DNA of 27,868 nucleotides from positions 15,566-43,433 of the forward strand of contig DCWG01000076.1 in NCBI GenBank assembly GCA_002327525.1. Reading direction: 5' to 3'. Source of the DNA: Gammaproteobacteria bacterium UBA2168 (GTDB lineage: Bacteria > Pseudomonadota > Gammaproteobacteria > Pseudomonadales > Azotimanducaceae). The notes beneath the pieces were generated by a model. It saw only the letters and a program-made list of their open reading frames with translations, made no database searches and was not told the DNA's origin. A program made the translations under genes and the position numbers. Of this stretch, positions 7,914 to 15,361 are shown in pieces. The first letter of the stretch is position 1. Every line of letters starts with the position of its first letter.

Positions 7914-8932
7914 CGCGAGTCGCCCCGCTTCAGTTGATAGCGGCGCACGGCTGCGTTGTGCTCATCGAGAGTCTCCGAAAAATGAGTGGTCCCATCACCC
8001 CGTGCGACGAAGTACAGATAGGGTTTGCCGCTCGGATGCGCCGCCGCCTGCAGAGAGGACAGCCCGGGCATGGCAATCGGTGTCGGCGGAAGGCCACGGT
8101 GCACATAGGTGTTGAAGGGGGTATCCATTTTTAGGTGCGCTCGTGTCAGATTTCCTTCGAATTCCTCCCCGAGACCGTAAATGACGGCTGGGTCCGTCTG
8201 CAAGCGCATATTCTTCTGGAGCCGCCGCACGAACACCTGCGCTATGTCCTTGCGATCAGCCGCATGCCCGGTTTCCTTTTCGACCAGAGAAGCGACGATC
8301 AGCATCTGATACGGGTGTTCATAGGGTAGCGACGATGCGCGAGTGTTCCAGGCGCGATCCAGTTCAGCGTGCATCCTCGCGTAAGCCCGACGCAGCAGGC
8401 TGCGGTCGCTATGATCCTTGCGATAGTGATAAGTGTCCGGAAACAACCAGCCTTCCGGTGCGGTGTCCGGTGCATCGGCGCCAAGTAGCGTACGCAGAGA
8501 GCCGAGTTCCCCGGGCGTTAACGTCGCGATCAGTTTTGGGGCCGCGTCGAGGTTGGCAACGACCTCCCCTACCGTACTGCCCTCGATGATCGTAAACGGA
8601 TGCTCGACGGCCTCACCCGACAGGATTCGTTGCATCAGCATCTCCGGCGTATCTCCCGGATTCAGGGCGAACTCGCCTGTCTGGATCATGCGCGCCTGAT
8701 CCTTGATCCGGGTCATCAGTTCTAACGGAAACGAGTACTCCACCACCCCCGCCAGCCGTAGCCGGCGGGCGAGCGACACGGCACTGTCGCCCGGCAAGAC
8801 CTCGATGACGGCAGATTCCGTCACCTTCATCGGCGTTTGCCACCAGTCGTTGAGATACCACCATGCCGTTGCCGCCAACGCCCCGGTCAACGTCATGACG
8901 ATGGATGCTGCGATGAGGACTCGAGTGTGCAT
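7910..8932 (-). CDS. mltG: Endolytic murein transglycosylase MltG
   Basis: A 340-residue inner-membrane lytic transglycosylase thought to end nascent glycan strands by cutting inside them. One N-terminal membrane helix spans residues 5-27 and the rest is periplasmic. A LysM-like region (about 38-110) is followed by the YceG/MltG catalytic domain. The catalytic glutamate is E218 in ASLVEKETG, matching E218 of E. coli MltG. Further family motifs are GWLFPDTYHY (about 161-170), LQTDPAVIYGLG and PFNTYVHRGLPPTPIAMPG. It lies 31 bp after fabF. The pabC gene that commonly separates fabF and mltG is not present here. Confidence 0.96.
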   Translation of the reverse strand: MHTRVLIAASIVMTLTGALAATAWWYLNDWWQTPMKVTESAVIEVLPGDSAVSLARRLRLAGVVEYSFPLELMTRIKDQARMIQTGEFALNPGDTPEMLMQRILSGEAVEHPFTIIEGSTVGEVVANLDAAPKLIATLTPGELGSLRTLLGADAPDTAPEGWLFPDTYHYRKDHSDRSLLRRAYARMHAELDRAWNTRASSLPYEHPYQMLIVASLVEKETGHAADRKDIAQVFVRRLQKNMRLQTDPAVIYGLGEEFEGNLTRAHLKMDTPFNTYVHRGLPPTPIAMPGLSSLQAAAHPSGKPYLYFVARGDGTTHFSETLDEHNAAVRRYQLKRGDSR

Positions 8933-8963
8933 GGAGAGCGTTCGTCCCCCGCGGCGCTGACTG

Positions 8964-10199
8964 CTAGACGGTGGAAAACACCAGCGTACCGTTTGTTCCG
9001 CCGAAGCCGAACGAGTTGCTGAGTGCCGAACGCATCTGATGGTCTCGCGCCGTATTCGCTACATAGTCCAGATCACAACCCTCACCCGGGTTCTCGAGGT
9101 TGATGGTCGGCGGACAGATCTGGTTTTTCAGTGCCATGATGGTGAAGATAGCTTCCACGGCTCCAGCAGCACCGAGCAGATGCCCGATCATGGACTTGCT
9201 CGAACTAATCGGAATGCGCGTATCCGTTCCGAACACGGTTTTGATACCACGCGTCTCGGAAACATCGCCCAACGGCGTGGAAGTGCCGTGTGCGTTCACA
9301 TAGCCGAGATCTGCCACATCGACACCTGCGTCGTTGATCGCATTGGTCATGGAAGCCACGCCGCCCTCTCCGTTGTCCATGGGGCTGGTGATGTGGTGTG
9401 CATCGCCACTCATGCCAAATCCGGCAATCTCGGCGTAGATGTTCGCGCCGCGCGCCCGCGCCCGCTCGTATTCCTCGAGCACCAGCACACCGGCACCCTC
9501 GCCCAGTACGAAGCCGTCACGGTCTGCATCCCAGGGCCGGCTGGCACGCTCGGGTTCGTCGTTGCGCGTAGACAGCGCCTTCATCGAAGCGAAAGCGGCC
9601 ACCGTTATCGGTGAGGTGCTGGATTCCGATCCTCCCACGACCATCACGTCAGCGTCACCATGCTGGATCATGCGAGTTCCGAATCCGATGTTGTGTGCGC
9701 CGGTCGTGCAGGCGGTGACGACGGCGATATTGGGCCCGCGGAATCCGTACTCGATGGACAGATTACCTGAGATCATGTTGATAATACTGGCGGGTATGAA
9801 GAACGGGGATACTCGTCGCGGTCCGTTCTTGAGCAATACCGAGTGGGTTTCCTCAATCGTGTTGATGCCGCCTATGCCGGATCCAATCGCGATGCCACAG
9901 CGGTCGGCGTCTTCAGGGTGTTTCGCAAGAGCCGCGTCCTCGATGGCCTGCATTCCGGCTGCGAGTCCGTACTGGATGAAACGGTCGCGCCTGCGTGCCT
10001 CTTTTCTGTCCATGTACGCCTGCGCATCGAAGTCCGGCACGGTGGCGGCAATTCTGACGCTGTGGTTTTCGGTATCGAAATGATCGATCGCGCGCACGCC
10101 GCTAACACCTGCAACAGAATTCGCCCACGCGCTTTCAATCGTGTTGCCGATGGGCGAGATGATCCCCAGCCCCGTGACTACCACTCTGCGTCTCGTCAT
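8964..10199 (-). CDS. fabF: Beta-ketoacyl-ACP synthase II (FabF)
   Basis: A 411-residue condensing enzyme of type II fatty-acid synthesis that extends acyl-ACP with malonyl-ACP and controls temperature-dependent cis-vaccenate formation in E. coli. The Cys-His-His triad is C164 (VTACTTGAHN), H304 (VNAHGTSTPLGD) and H340 (SKSMIGHLLGAAG); K335 is the conserved lysine. The C-terminal FGFGGTNGTLVF is typical. The start is the ATG at 10199 behind a GAAGAAGG ribosome-binding site. It is separated from acpP by 111 bp that hold an intrinsic terminator, so fabF expression depends on read-through. Confidence 0.98.
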   Translation of the reverse strand: MTRRRVVVTGLGIISPIGNTIESAWANSVAGVSGVRAIDHFDTENHSVRIAATVPDFDAQAYMDRKEARRRDRFIQYGLAAGMQAIEDAALAKHPEDADRCGIAIGSGIGGINTIEETHSVLLKNGPRRVSPFFIPASIINMISGNLSIEYGFRGPNIAVVTACTTGAHNIGFGTRMIQHGDADVMVVGGSESSTSPITVAAFASMKALSTRNDEPERASRPWDADRDGFVLGEGAGVLVLEEYERARARGANIYAEIAGFGMSGDAHHITSPMDNGEGGVASMTNAINDAGVDVADLGYVNAHGTSTPLGDVSETRGIKTVFGTDTRIPISSSKSMIGHLLGAAGAVEAIFTIMALKNQICPPTINLENPGEGCDLDYVANTARDHQMRSALSNSFGFGGTNGTLVFSTV

Positions 10200-10250
10200 G
10201 CCTTCTTCCCAGTACGCGCTCGCGGCGCGAGATTACCGACAACTATAAAC

Positions 10251-10281
10251 AAAAAGCCGCACCGATTTACTAGGGTGCGGC
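10251..10281 (-). terminator. Rho-independent terminator after acpP
   Basis: Reading the minus strand, GCCGCACC (10281-10274), a 10-nt loop, GGTGCGGC (10263-10256) and TTTTTG follow about 30 bp after the acpP stop. The stem is 8 perfect GC-rich pairs and the T run is 5 long. It lies between acpP and fabF, so it probably works as a partial terminator that keeps acpP transcripts more abundant than fabF transcripts. Confidence 0.88.
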
Positions 10282-10310
10282 CCTGTTTCAAGCTACGATT
10301 GTATGTGGGG

Positions 10311-10544
10311 TTACTGGTGAGCCAGGATGTAGCCGATGGCCTCTTTCACCGTGGTGATCTTCTCGGCTTCCTCGTCCGGAATCTCGGTTTCGAATTCTTC
10401 TTCGAGGGCCATCACGAGTTCAACGGTATCAAGCGAGTCCGCGCCGAGGTCCTCCACGAATGAGGCGTCCTCTTTCACTTCTTCTTCTTTTACGCCGAGT
10501 TGTTCGCAAATCAGTTTTTTTACGCGTTCTTCAACACTGCTCAT
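10311..10544 (-). CDS. acpP: Acyl carrier protein
   Basis: A 77-residue acidic carrier that holds growing acyl chains on a 4'-phosphopantetheine arm. The attachment serine is S37 in [10 protein letters not shown]. The sequence begins [17 protein letters not shown] and ends in [10 protein letters not shown], as expected of gammaproteobacterial AcpP. The start chosen is the ATG at 10544; an in-frame ATG 7 codons upstream (10565) would add MLGDSFS, which is not part of the family. A GGGAG site lies about 13 nt upstream of the chosen ATG. It has its own promoter in the 137-bp fabG-acpP gap and a terminator behind it, both consistent with very high expression. Confidence 0.98.
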   Translation of the reverse strand: MSSVEERVKKLICEQLGVKEEEVKEDASFVEDLGADSLDTVELVMALEEEFETEIPDEEAEKITTVKEAIGYILAHQ

Positions 10545-10584
10545 GCTAAAGCTATCTCCCAACAAGGTTCATGGGGTGCAGGGC

Positions 10585-10607
10585 GGAGCGCATTCTATAG
10601 GCGCTCC
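10585..10607. repeat. Inverted repeat around the acpP -10 box
   Basis: GGAGCGC (10585-10591) and GCGCTCC (10601-10607) are perfect 7-bp inverted arms around a 9-bp centre that contains the minus-strand TAGAAT -10 box. The symmetry suggests a dimeric repressor site or a hairpin in read-through transcripts; no known operator is recognised. Confidence 0.7.
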
Positions 10608-10620
10608 CTGAATCAAGCAA
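10592..10620 (-). promoter_or_regulatory. Promoter of acpP
   Basis: On the minus strand, TTGCTT (10620-10615), a 17-bp spacer and TAGAAT (10597-10592) precede acpP. Transcription would start near 10585, about 40 nt before the ATG. The location in the otherwise long fabG-acpP gap supports a dedicated acpP promoter. Confidence 0.65.
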
Positions 10621-10681
10621 GTCACACCAATCTGGCCGGGAATTTCGCTGCCCCGGGGTGGCTGTCGCTAAACGTCCTGCC

Positions 10682-11419
10682 TCAAAACATACCGAGGCCG
10701 CCGTTGACATGCAGGGTTTCCCCGGTGATGTAGCCTGCGCCGTCACCGGCTAGAAAAGCCACCGCCGAGGCGATGTCTTGCGGCGAGGCCATACGCCCGA
10801 GTGGCACACGCGCAAGCATCGCGGCGGTCTGATCGTCGGTGAGCTCACCGGTCATGTCGGTATCCACAAAGCCCGGCGCAACGGCGTTCACAGTTATGTT
10901 CCTGGATGCAAGTTCATGGGCGAGCGAACGTGTGAAGCCTTCGATCGCGGCCTTGGACGAGACATAGTTCGATTGTCCCGGGTTACCCATGCGCGCCACG
11001 ACGGAAGATACGTTCACGATTCTTCCCCAGCGTGCTTTCAACATGGATCTCAGCGCGGGTTTGGTGACCCGATAGAGGCCATTGACATTGGTGTCGATGA
11101 CATCCAGCCACTGTTCCTCACGCATGCGCAGCATCACGTTATCGCGCGTGATTCCGGCGTTGTTGACCAGAACCAGCGGTGTACCCGGACCGTTCGCCAT
11201 GGCCGCGAACGCGCCATCGATCGAGCCCTGATCCTGCAGCCGCATCACGACGCCAAGGCCCTTGTCTGCTAGCGTCTGCGTGAGGCGCTCGGCGCCTTCG
11301 GCCGTGGTGGCGCTACCCACCACAAAATAACCTTCCCTGGCGAGCTGTTGCACGATGGCGAGCCCAATCCCGCGCGTTGCCCCCGTAACGAACGCGACAG
11401 TCCCATCCGGGCGGCTCAA
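10682..11419 (-). CDS. fabG: 3-oxoacyl-ACP reductase (FabG)
   Basis: A 245-residue NADPH-dependent SDR that reduces beta-ketoacyl-ACP in each elongation cycle. The nucleotide-binding glycine motif is TGATRGIG (residues 12-19), NNAG is at 86-89, and the catalytic Ser-Tyr-Lys are S139, Y152 and K156 (YVSSK). The C-terminus HVNGGLGMF is the FabG hallmark. The ATG overlaps the fabD stop by 4 nt. It is followed by the acpP promoter region. Confidence 0.98.
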   Translation of the reverse strand: MSRPDGTVAFVTGATRGIGLAIVQQLAREGYFVVGSATTAEGAERLTQTLADKGLGVVMRLQDQGSIDGAFAAMANGPGTPLVLVNNAGITRDNVMLRMREEQWLDVIDTNVNGLYRVTKPALRSMLKARWGRIVNVSSVVARMGNPGQSNYVSSKAAIEGFTRSLAHELASRNITVNAVAPGFVDTDMTGELTDDQTAAMLARVPLGRMASPQDIASAVAFLAGDGAGYITGETLHVNGGLGMF

Positions 11420-12342
11420 GACTCGTCTCCGAGCTCGCCGTTCAGTGCTTCCAGGGTACCCAGATTACCGCTGGACAGGCTTCCGTCGATGCGTCGTGTG
11501 AGGCCACTCAACACCTTGCCGGGACCACACTCCACCAGGCGATCGACACCAGAGGTGGCCATGGCCTGAATACACTGGTACCACTGCACCGGCTGCGCGA
11601 GCTGTGCGAGCAGACGCTCGCGCAATCCATCGAGGTCCCCGGCGATACTCGCATCGACGTTCTGCACGATGGGTATCTTCGACATCTGTAGAGAAACGGC
11701 ATTCAGTGCCGCCGCGAATTCATCACGCGCAGGCAGCATGAGTTCACAGTGAAACGGACCGCTGACATCCAGCATGACGACGCGTTTGGCACCTGCCTCG
11801 CTACACGCCTCGACAGCCTGAGCAACCGCCGCGGTCGCCCCGGCGATCACTGTCTGTCCGGGTGCATTGAAATTCGCGGGCGCAGCCACGCCGTCCACGG
11901 CGGCACAGCAGGCGGCGATCTGATCATCGTCCAGCCCGAGAATGGCGGCCATGGAACCCTCGCCTCGCGGCACCGCTTTCTGCATGAGTTCACCGCGGAG
12001 ATTGACAAGACGCACGCCATCGATGAAAGCCATCGCCCCGGCACACACCAACGCCGAGTACTCACCGAGGCTGTGCCCCGCCATGGCGGCAGGTTGTTTC
12101 CCGCCCTGTGCCAGCCACACTTCCCAAAGCGCAAAGCTTGCCGTCAACAGCGCGGGTTGGGTAACGGTAGTGCTGGCGAGAACTGTATCCGGGCCGTTCT
12201 GGCTGATCTGCCAGAGGTCCACACCGATGCTGTCACCGGCTTCCTCGAAACGTTCACGAACGCTCGGGTGGGCTGTGGCGACATCAGCGAGCATGCCAAC
12301 CGACTGGGATCCCTGTCCCGGGAATATGAATCCTAGTGACAT
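11416..12342 (-). CDS. fabD: Malonyl-CoA:ACP transacylase (FabD)
   Basis: A 308-residue transacylase that loads malonyl groups from malonyl-CoA onto AcpP. The nucleophile is S91 in GHSLGEY and the partner histidine is H198 in VSGPFH. The N-terminal FIFPGQGSQ and the FNAPGQTVIAG stretch are typical. The frame is open further upstream through rpmF, but the natural start MSLGFIFPGQ at 12342 has an AGGAG site and gives the normal family length. It follows rpmF directly; the plsX (and fabH) genes usually found between them are absent. Confidence 0.97.
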   Translation of the reverse strand: MSLGFIFPGQGSQSVGMLADVATAHPSVRERFEEAGDSIGVDLWQISQNGPDTVLASTTVTQPALLTASFALWEVWLAQGGKQPAAMAGHSLGEYSALVCAGAMAFIDGVRLVNLRGELMQKAVPRGEGSMAAILGLDDDQIAACCAAVDGVAAPANFNAPGQTVIAGATAAVAQAVEACSEAGAKRVVMLDVSGPFHCELMLPARDEFAAALNAVSLQMSKIPIVQNVDASIAGDLDGLRERLLAQLAQPVQWYQCIQAMATSGVDRLVECGPGKVLSGLTRRIDGSLSSGNLGTLEALNGELGDES

Positions 12343-12415
12343 ACATCCGCTCCTGAAGCGGCACCTGCCAGCGCGTTTTTTTTCGGTGGGCTTCCCACTT
12401 CGCGGTAGCCGGGCT

Positions 12416-12589
12416 CTATTCGCCGTCAGTGACCTTCTTGCCCCGGTAGAAACCGTCCGCCGTAACGTGATGCCGTCGGTGTGTCTCACCGGTCGTGGAG
12501 TCGATCGATAACGCCGGATTCTTGAGGCTGTCGTGCGAACGTCGCTTGCCCCTGCGGGCGCGTGTCACCTTGTTCTGCTGTACGGCCAT
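12416..12589 (-). CDS. rpmF: 50S ribosomal protein L32
   Basis: A 57-residue basic ribosomal protein read from the sequence: it starts [20 protein letters not shown], continues with [18 protein letters not shown], and ends [13 protein letters not shown]. This is the gammaproteobacterial L32 pattern, without the zinc cysteines of the C+ form. The ATG has a perfect AGGAGG site 5 nt upstream. It lies 21 bp after yceD, the conserved partner, and 73 bp before fabD. Confidence 0.97.
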   Translation of the reverse strand: MAVQQNKVTRARRGKRRSHDSLKNPALSIDSTTGETHRRHHVTADGFYRGKKVTDGE

Positions 12590-12610
12590 GGGGCCTCCTG
12601 TGTCTTACTC

Positions 12611-13174
12611 TTATTCGGGCTGATTTCGCTTCAGGTTCTGCTTCAGCTGTTGGAGCACCCGAAACGGATTGTTCTCTCGTTGCTCTGTCGCCGCCAGTTC
12701 CTGCCGGGACTCGGACGGTGTTGTATCGGCATCCGCCGGATAGGCGTATGCCGGTTGACGTTCGCAAGCCACCACGTCGCACGGCTGCTGGGGCAGACAG
12801 AGGATGAGTTCGTCCTCGATCAACTCGCCGATGTGTACGAATTCCGCACCCGCCACCACGACGTCATGTTCCGCACCCACCGCGCTCGCCGCCACCTCTT
12901 CGGCCACAAGATGCACGTCCAGTTCACCGAGCAGTTCGGCGGACACCGCTTCCAGACAACGCTGGCATTCGACGCCCGCCGTGGTCTTTACGCTGCCCCG
13001 AACTCTTACACCGCCAGCATCGCGACTGAATTCGAGCACCACCTCGATAGGTTGCAGCGGCTCACACAACGCGCTGAAGCGCGGTAGTTCAGCAGCGTTT
13101 AGCGTACGTTTGATTTGCGCATCGTGCGCGGCCAGATCGGCAAAGCGCAGACGCTCCTTGAACCCGGGCGCCAT
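12611..13174 (-). CDS. yceD: YceD/DUF177 family protein (23S rRNA accumulation protein)
   Basis: About 187 residues of the DUF177 family, which in E. coli and plants is needed for normal 23S rRNA accumulation. The conserved core CQRCLEAV (about residues 75-82 of the chosen protein), the acidic IEDELILCLPQQP stretch and the C-terminal NPFRVLQQLKQNLKR are all present. The frame is open up to 13267, but the family N-terminus fits the ATG at 13174 (MAPGFKERLRFADL). A promoter-like element ends only about 10 bp before this ATG, so the message may be leaderless or translation may begin slightly later. It forms the head of yceD-rpmF-fabD and diverges from maf. Confidence 0.88.
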   Translation of the reverse strand: MAPGFKERLRFADLAAHDAQIKRTLNAAELPRFSALCEPLQPIEVVLEFSRDAGGVRVRGSVKTTAGVECQRCLEAVSAELLGELDVHLVAEEVAASAVGAEHDVVVAGAEFVHIGELIEDELILCLPQQPCDVVACERQPAYAYPADADTTPSESRQELAATEQRENNPFRVLQQLKQNLKRNQPE

Positions 13175-13184
13175 AGCGCGCGCA

Positions 13185-13213
13185 ATGATAGGTATGTCTG
13201 AGCACAGTGTAAA
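13185..13213 (-). promoter_or_regulatory. Promoter of yceD-rpmF-fab genes
   Basis: On the minus strand, TTTACA (13213-13208) and TATCAT (13190-13185) are 17 bp apart, a good sigma-70 pair in the maf-yceD divergent gap. The predicted start near 13178 is only a few bases before the chosen yceD ATG. Confidence 0.5.
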
Positions 13214-13315
13214 GGGCGCGGATAAGCTACCCACCCGCTTGAACACGGCCCCACAAACCCGCACCATCCGCGGCTTCCTGGCATCAAGCCGGTCGACATC
13301 TACGGGAGTTACATC

Positions 13316-13903
13316 GTGGCGGACCTCATCCTCGCCTCCACCTCACTGTACCGGGCGCAGTTGCTCGAGCGCCTGCGTCTACCCTTCCAGGCGGTGCGCC
13401 CCGACATCGACGAGAGTTCGCTACCCGATGAGACGCCCGCCGCACTCACCGAACGTCTGGCAGAACACAAGGCCCGCGCCGTGGCGCCGCGATTCGACAA
13501 TGCGCTGATCATCGGTTCCGACCAGGTGGCGGTTCTGGGCGGCGATGTGCTCGGTAAACCGGGTAACCGGGATGCGGCACGCGGTCAGCTGCGGCGCCTT
13601 TCCGGGCGCAGCGTGGAGTTTCTCACCAGCCTGTGTGTGCTCGAGACAGCTACCGGCAGCCACATGGTAGAGCATGTCGTGACCCCGGTGTTATTGAGAA
13701 ACCTCGACGTTGCGGAAATCGATGCTTATGTGGATGTCGAAAAACCCTTCGACTGTGCAGGTTCCTTCAAGTCCGAAGGGCTGGGTATCGCGCTGTTCGA
13801 ATCCATAGGCGGCGATGATCCTAACGCCCTGATCGGACTGCCGCTGATCCGCTTGTGTCACATGCTCAGATATTTCGGACTCGATCCGTTGCGGGCGCGG
13901 TGA
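13316..13903 (+). CDS. yceF: Maf-family nucleotide pyrophosphatase (YceF type, 7-methyl-GTP)
   Basis: A 195-residue Maf protein that hydrolyses noncanonical nucleoside triphosphates. It begins MADLILASTSLYRAQLLERL with the substrate-contacting STSxxR motif. It then shows the PDIDESSLPDETP segment, EHKARAVAPRF, IIGSDQVAVLGG with the catalytic aspartate, and CAGSFKSEGLGIALFESIGGDDPNALIGLPL. The DQV (not DTV) motif and the SFKSEGLG stretch place it in the YceF group, which prefers 7-methyl-GTP. The start is the GTG at 13316 behind GGGAG. It diverges from yceD, as in E. coli, and its TGA directly abuts the stop of convergent rluC. Confidence 0.96.
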   Translation: MADLILASTSLYRAQLLERLRLPFQAVRPDIDESSLPDETPAALTERLAEHKARAVAPRFDNALIIGSDQVAVLGGDVLGKPGNRDAARGQLRRLSGRSVEFLTSLCVLETATGSHMVEHVVTPVLLRNLDVAEIDAYVDVEKPFDCAGSFKSEGLGIALFESIGGDDPNALIGLPLIRLCHMLRYFGLDPLRAR

Positions 13904-14839
13904 TCAACCGCCGGCCGCGCACCAGACCTGCCGTAGTTCGTTGGGCCACGCCGCTTCGAAGCGGCGGCGGCGTCCCTGCCACTGGAATGCGACGCTGCTG
14001 GCATGTAGGCAGAGTCTGCTTGCGGACAGCCGTTCGGAGAGTAGCCGGGAGTGATCCGTTTCGTATTTGGACTCACCGAGAATGGGTGAGCCGGAGGCCG
14101 CCGTGTGTACGCGTATCTGGTGTGTACGCCCAGTTTTGAGCACGGCTTCCAGCCAGCTCACGCCCGCGCTATACCCCTTCAGCGTGAAGTCCGTGCGGGC
14201 GGGCTTGCCGTCCGCTCTCACCCGAACCCGCCGTTCACCGGTGCGGGTGTGGTAGCGCTCCAGACGCAATCGTACGCTGCGCCGGTTGGCCGGCCATCGG
14301 CCGTCCACAAGGAGATCGTAGTGTTTGGAGACTTGACCGGCGCGAAGTGCTGAGTGCAGGTGGCGCAACGCCGATCGCGATTTTGCTACCACCAGACAAC
14401 CCGACGTATCGCGATCAAGGCGATGTGCCAGTTCGAGAAAAGGATCGTTGCGCGTACCGCGCAGTGCTTCGATTACACCAAGATCAATACCGCTGCCGCC
14501 GTGTACAGCCACCCCGGCGGGTTTATCCAGTACCAGCAGGCCGCTATCCTCGTAAAGCACGGCTTCGCTCAACCGGTCGTCCATCGCCGTAGGGACGGGC
14601 CCGCGTTCCGGCGTTTTCCCGACCTGCACGGGCGGTACGCGAACTCGATCACCCGCCCGCAACTTGTGCATGGGCTTGACTCGTCCACCATTGACCCTGA
14701 CCTCGCCCCTGCGCAGCATGCGGTAGATGCGTGATTTTGGGACGGACTTCAGCTCGCGCGCCAGATAATTGTCTATTCTCTGACCCGATTCCGTTACTTC
14801 GAAATAGCGCACACCAACGCGCCCGGTCTCTTCAGGCAT
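13904..14839 (-). CDS. rluC: 23S rRNA pseudouridine synthase RluC
   Basis: Modifies 23S rRNA (positions 955, 2504 and 2580 in E. coli). The 311-residue protein has an N-terminal S4 RNA-binding domain (GQRIDNYLARELKSVPKSRIYRMLRRGEVRVNG) and the RluA-type catalytic domain with AHRLDRDTSGCLVVAKS, whose second aspartate is catalytic. HQIRVHTAASGSPILGESKY follows, as expected. The frame is open 19 codons further upstream (to 14896), but the family N-terminus fits the ATG at 14839 (MPEETGRVGVRYFEV). The divergent rluC-rne arrangement is the conserved one in gammaproteobacteria. Confidence 0.96.
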   Translation of the reverse strand: MPEETGRVGVRYFEVTESGQRIDNYLARELKSVPKSRIYRMLRRGEVRVNGGRVKPMHKLRAGDRVRVPPVQVGKTPERGPVPTAMDDRLSEAVLYEDSGLLVLDKPAGVAVHGGSGIDLGVIEALRGTRNDPFLELAHRLDRDTSGCLVVAKSRSALRHLHSALRAGQVSKHYDLLVDGRWPANRRSVRLRLERYHTRTGERRVRVRADGKPARTDFTLKGYSAGVSWLEAVLKTGRTHQIRVHTAASGSPILGESKYETDHSRLLSERLSASRLCLHASSVAFQWQGRRRRFEAAWPNELRQVWCAAGG

Positions 14840-14922
14840 GGGACACACCGGCACTTCCGATTCCCGTGCACACTGTATACAAGCGCCCCTTTCCAAGGCC
14901 GCTAAAAAGAATCTCCTGTCGT

Positions 14923-14951
14923 TTGAAGCACTTAGCCATCACTGTTACCAT
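14923..14951 (+). promoter_or_regulatory. Candidate rne promoter
   Basis: TTGAAG (14923-14928) and TACCAT (14946-14951) are 17 bp apart on the plus strand. A second -10-like hexamer, TATTCT, is at 14992-14997 with a poor -35. If the first is used, the rne leader is about 760 nt. Confidence 0.3.
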
Positions 14952-15150
14952 CGCGGCCCTGAGCGAGGTGATATCCGCTCAGAGGGCCCGCTATTCTACA
15001 CACCGGCCAGGAGATTACGCCGGGCAGGTCCTTCGCCGTCATCCTGTGTCGGAACAGAAGCCTCCAATGTGAGGCGTTGTAGTCCCGATGGGTTGAGGGT
15101 CAAAGTAACTTCAAGCAGTAGAGAAAACGCTGGAACGAACGAACTAGCGA

Positions 15151-15200
15151 CAGAGTTGGATAGAGCTCAATAGAGTTCAATAGAGTTCAATAGAGTTAAA
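15151..15200 (+). repeat. Five tandem 10-bp repeats in the rne leader
   Basis: Five consecutive decamers in exact phase: CAGAGTTGGA, TAGAGCTCAA, TAGAGTTCAA, TAGAGTTCAA, TAGAGTTAAA (consensus TAGAGTTCAA). The two central copies are identical, and the outer copies differ from the consensus by one to three bases. The RNA would be A/U-rich and largely single-stranded. Confidence 0.9.
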
Positions 15201-15282
15201 CACAGCTAAAGACAAGCTGAACAGGAAGAGGAAACCTGCACGGAACAAAACGGGCAGGAGCGAAAGACCGACTTGATACGGA

Positions 15283-15301
15283 GCTTCGACGTTGTCGAAG
15301 C
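15283..15301 (+). promoter_or_regulatory. Stem-loop in the rne leader
   Basis: GCTTCGAC, a GTT loop, then GTCGAAGC: a perfect 8-bp stem about 80 bp after the decamer repeats. No T run follows, so it is more likely an RNA regulatory or stability element than a terminator. Confidence 0.55.
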
Positions 15302-15343
15302 GCTGGCGCGGGAACCCACATGTGCATACGAAATTGCATCAAG

Positions 15344-15361
15344 GGCCTGCGCCGACAGGCC
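15344..15361 (+). promoter_or_regulatory. Short stem-loop in the rne leader
   Basis: GGCCTG, a 6-nt loop, then CAGGCC: a perfect 6-bp GC-rich stem without a T tract. It is the second of the leader hairpins. Confidence 0.4.

Noticed and set aside
7290..7937. Open frame of 215 codons on the plus strand, opposite tmk
   Set aside because: Shadow of tmk; the tmk protein has all kinase motifs and fits the operon, while this frame resembles nothing.
12376..12398. Hairpin GTGGG-CTT-CCCAC beside a run of eight T in the rpmF-fabD gap
   Set aside because: For minus-strand transcripts the homopolymer reads as A and follows the hairpin, and on the plus strand the T run precedes it, so it is not an intrinsic terminator in either direction.
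11416..12489. Longer fabD start 49 codons upstream
   Set aside because: It would overlap rpmF and add Arg/Ser-rich residues not found in FabD; the ATG at 12342 has AGGAG and gives the normal length.
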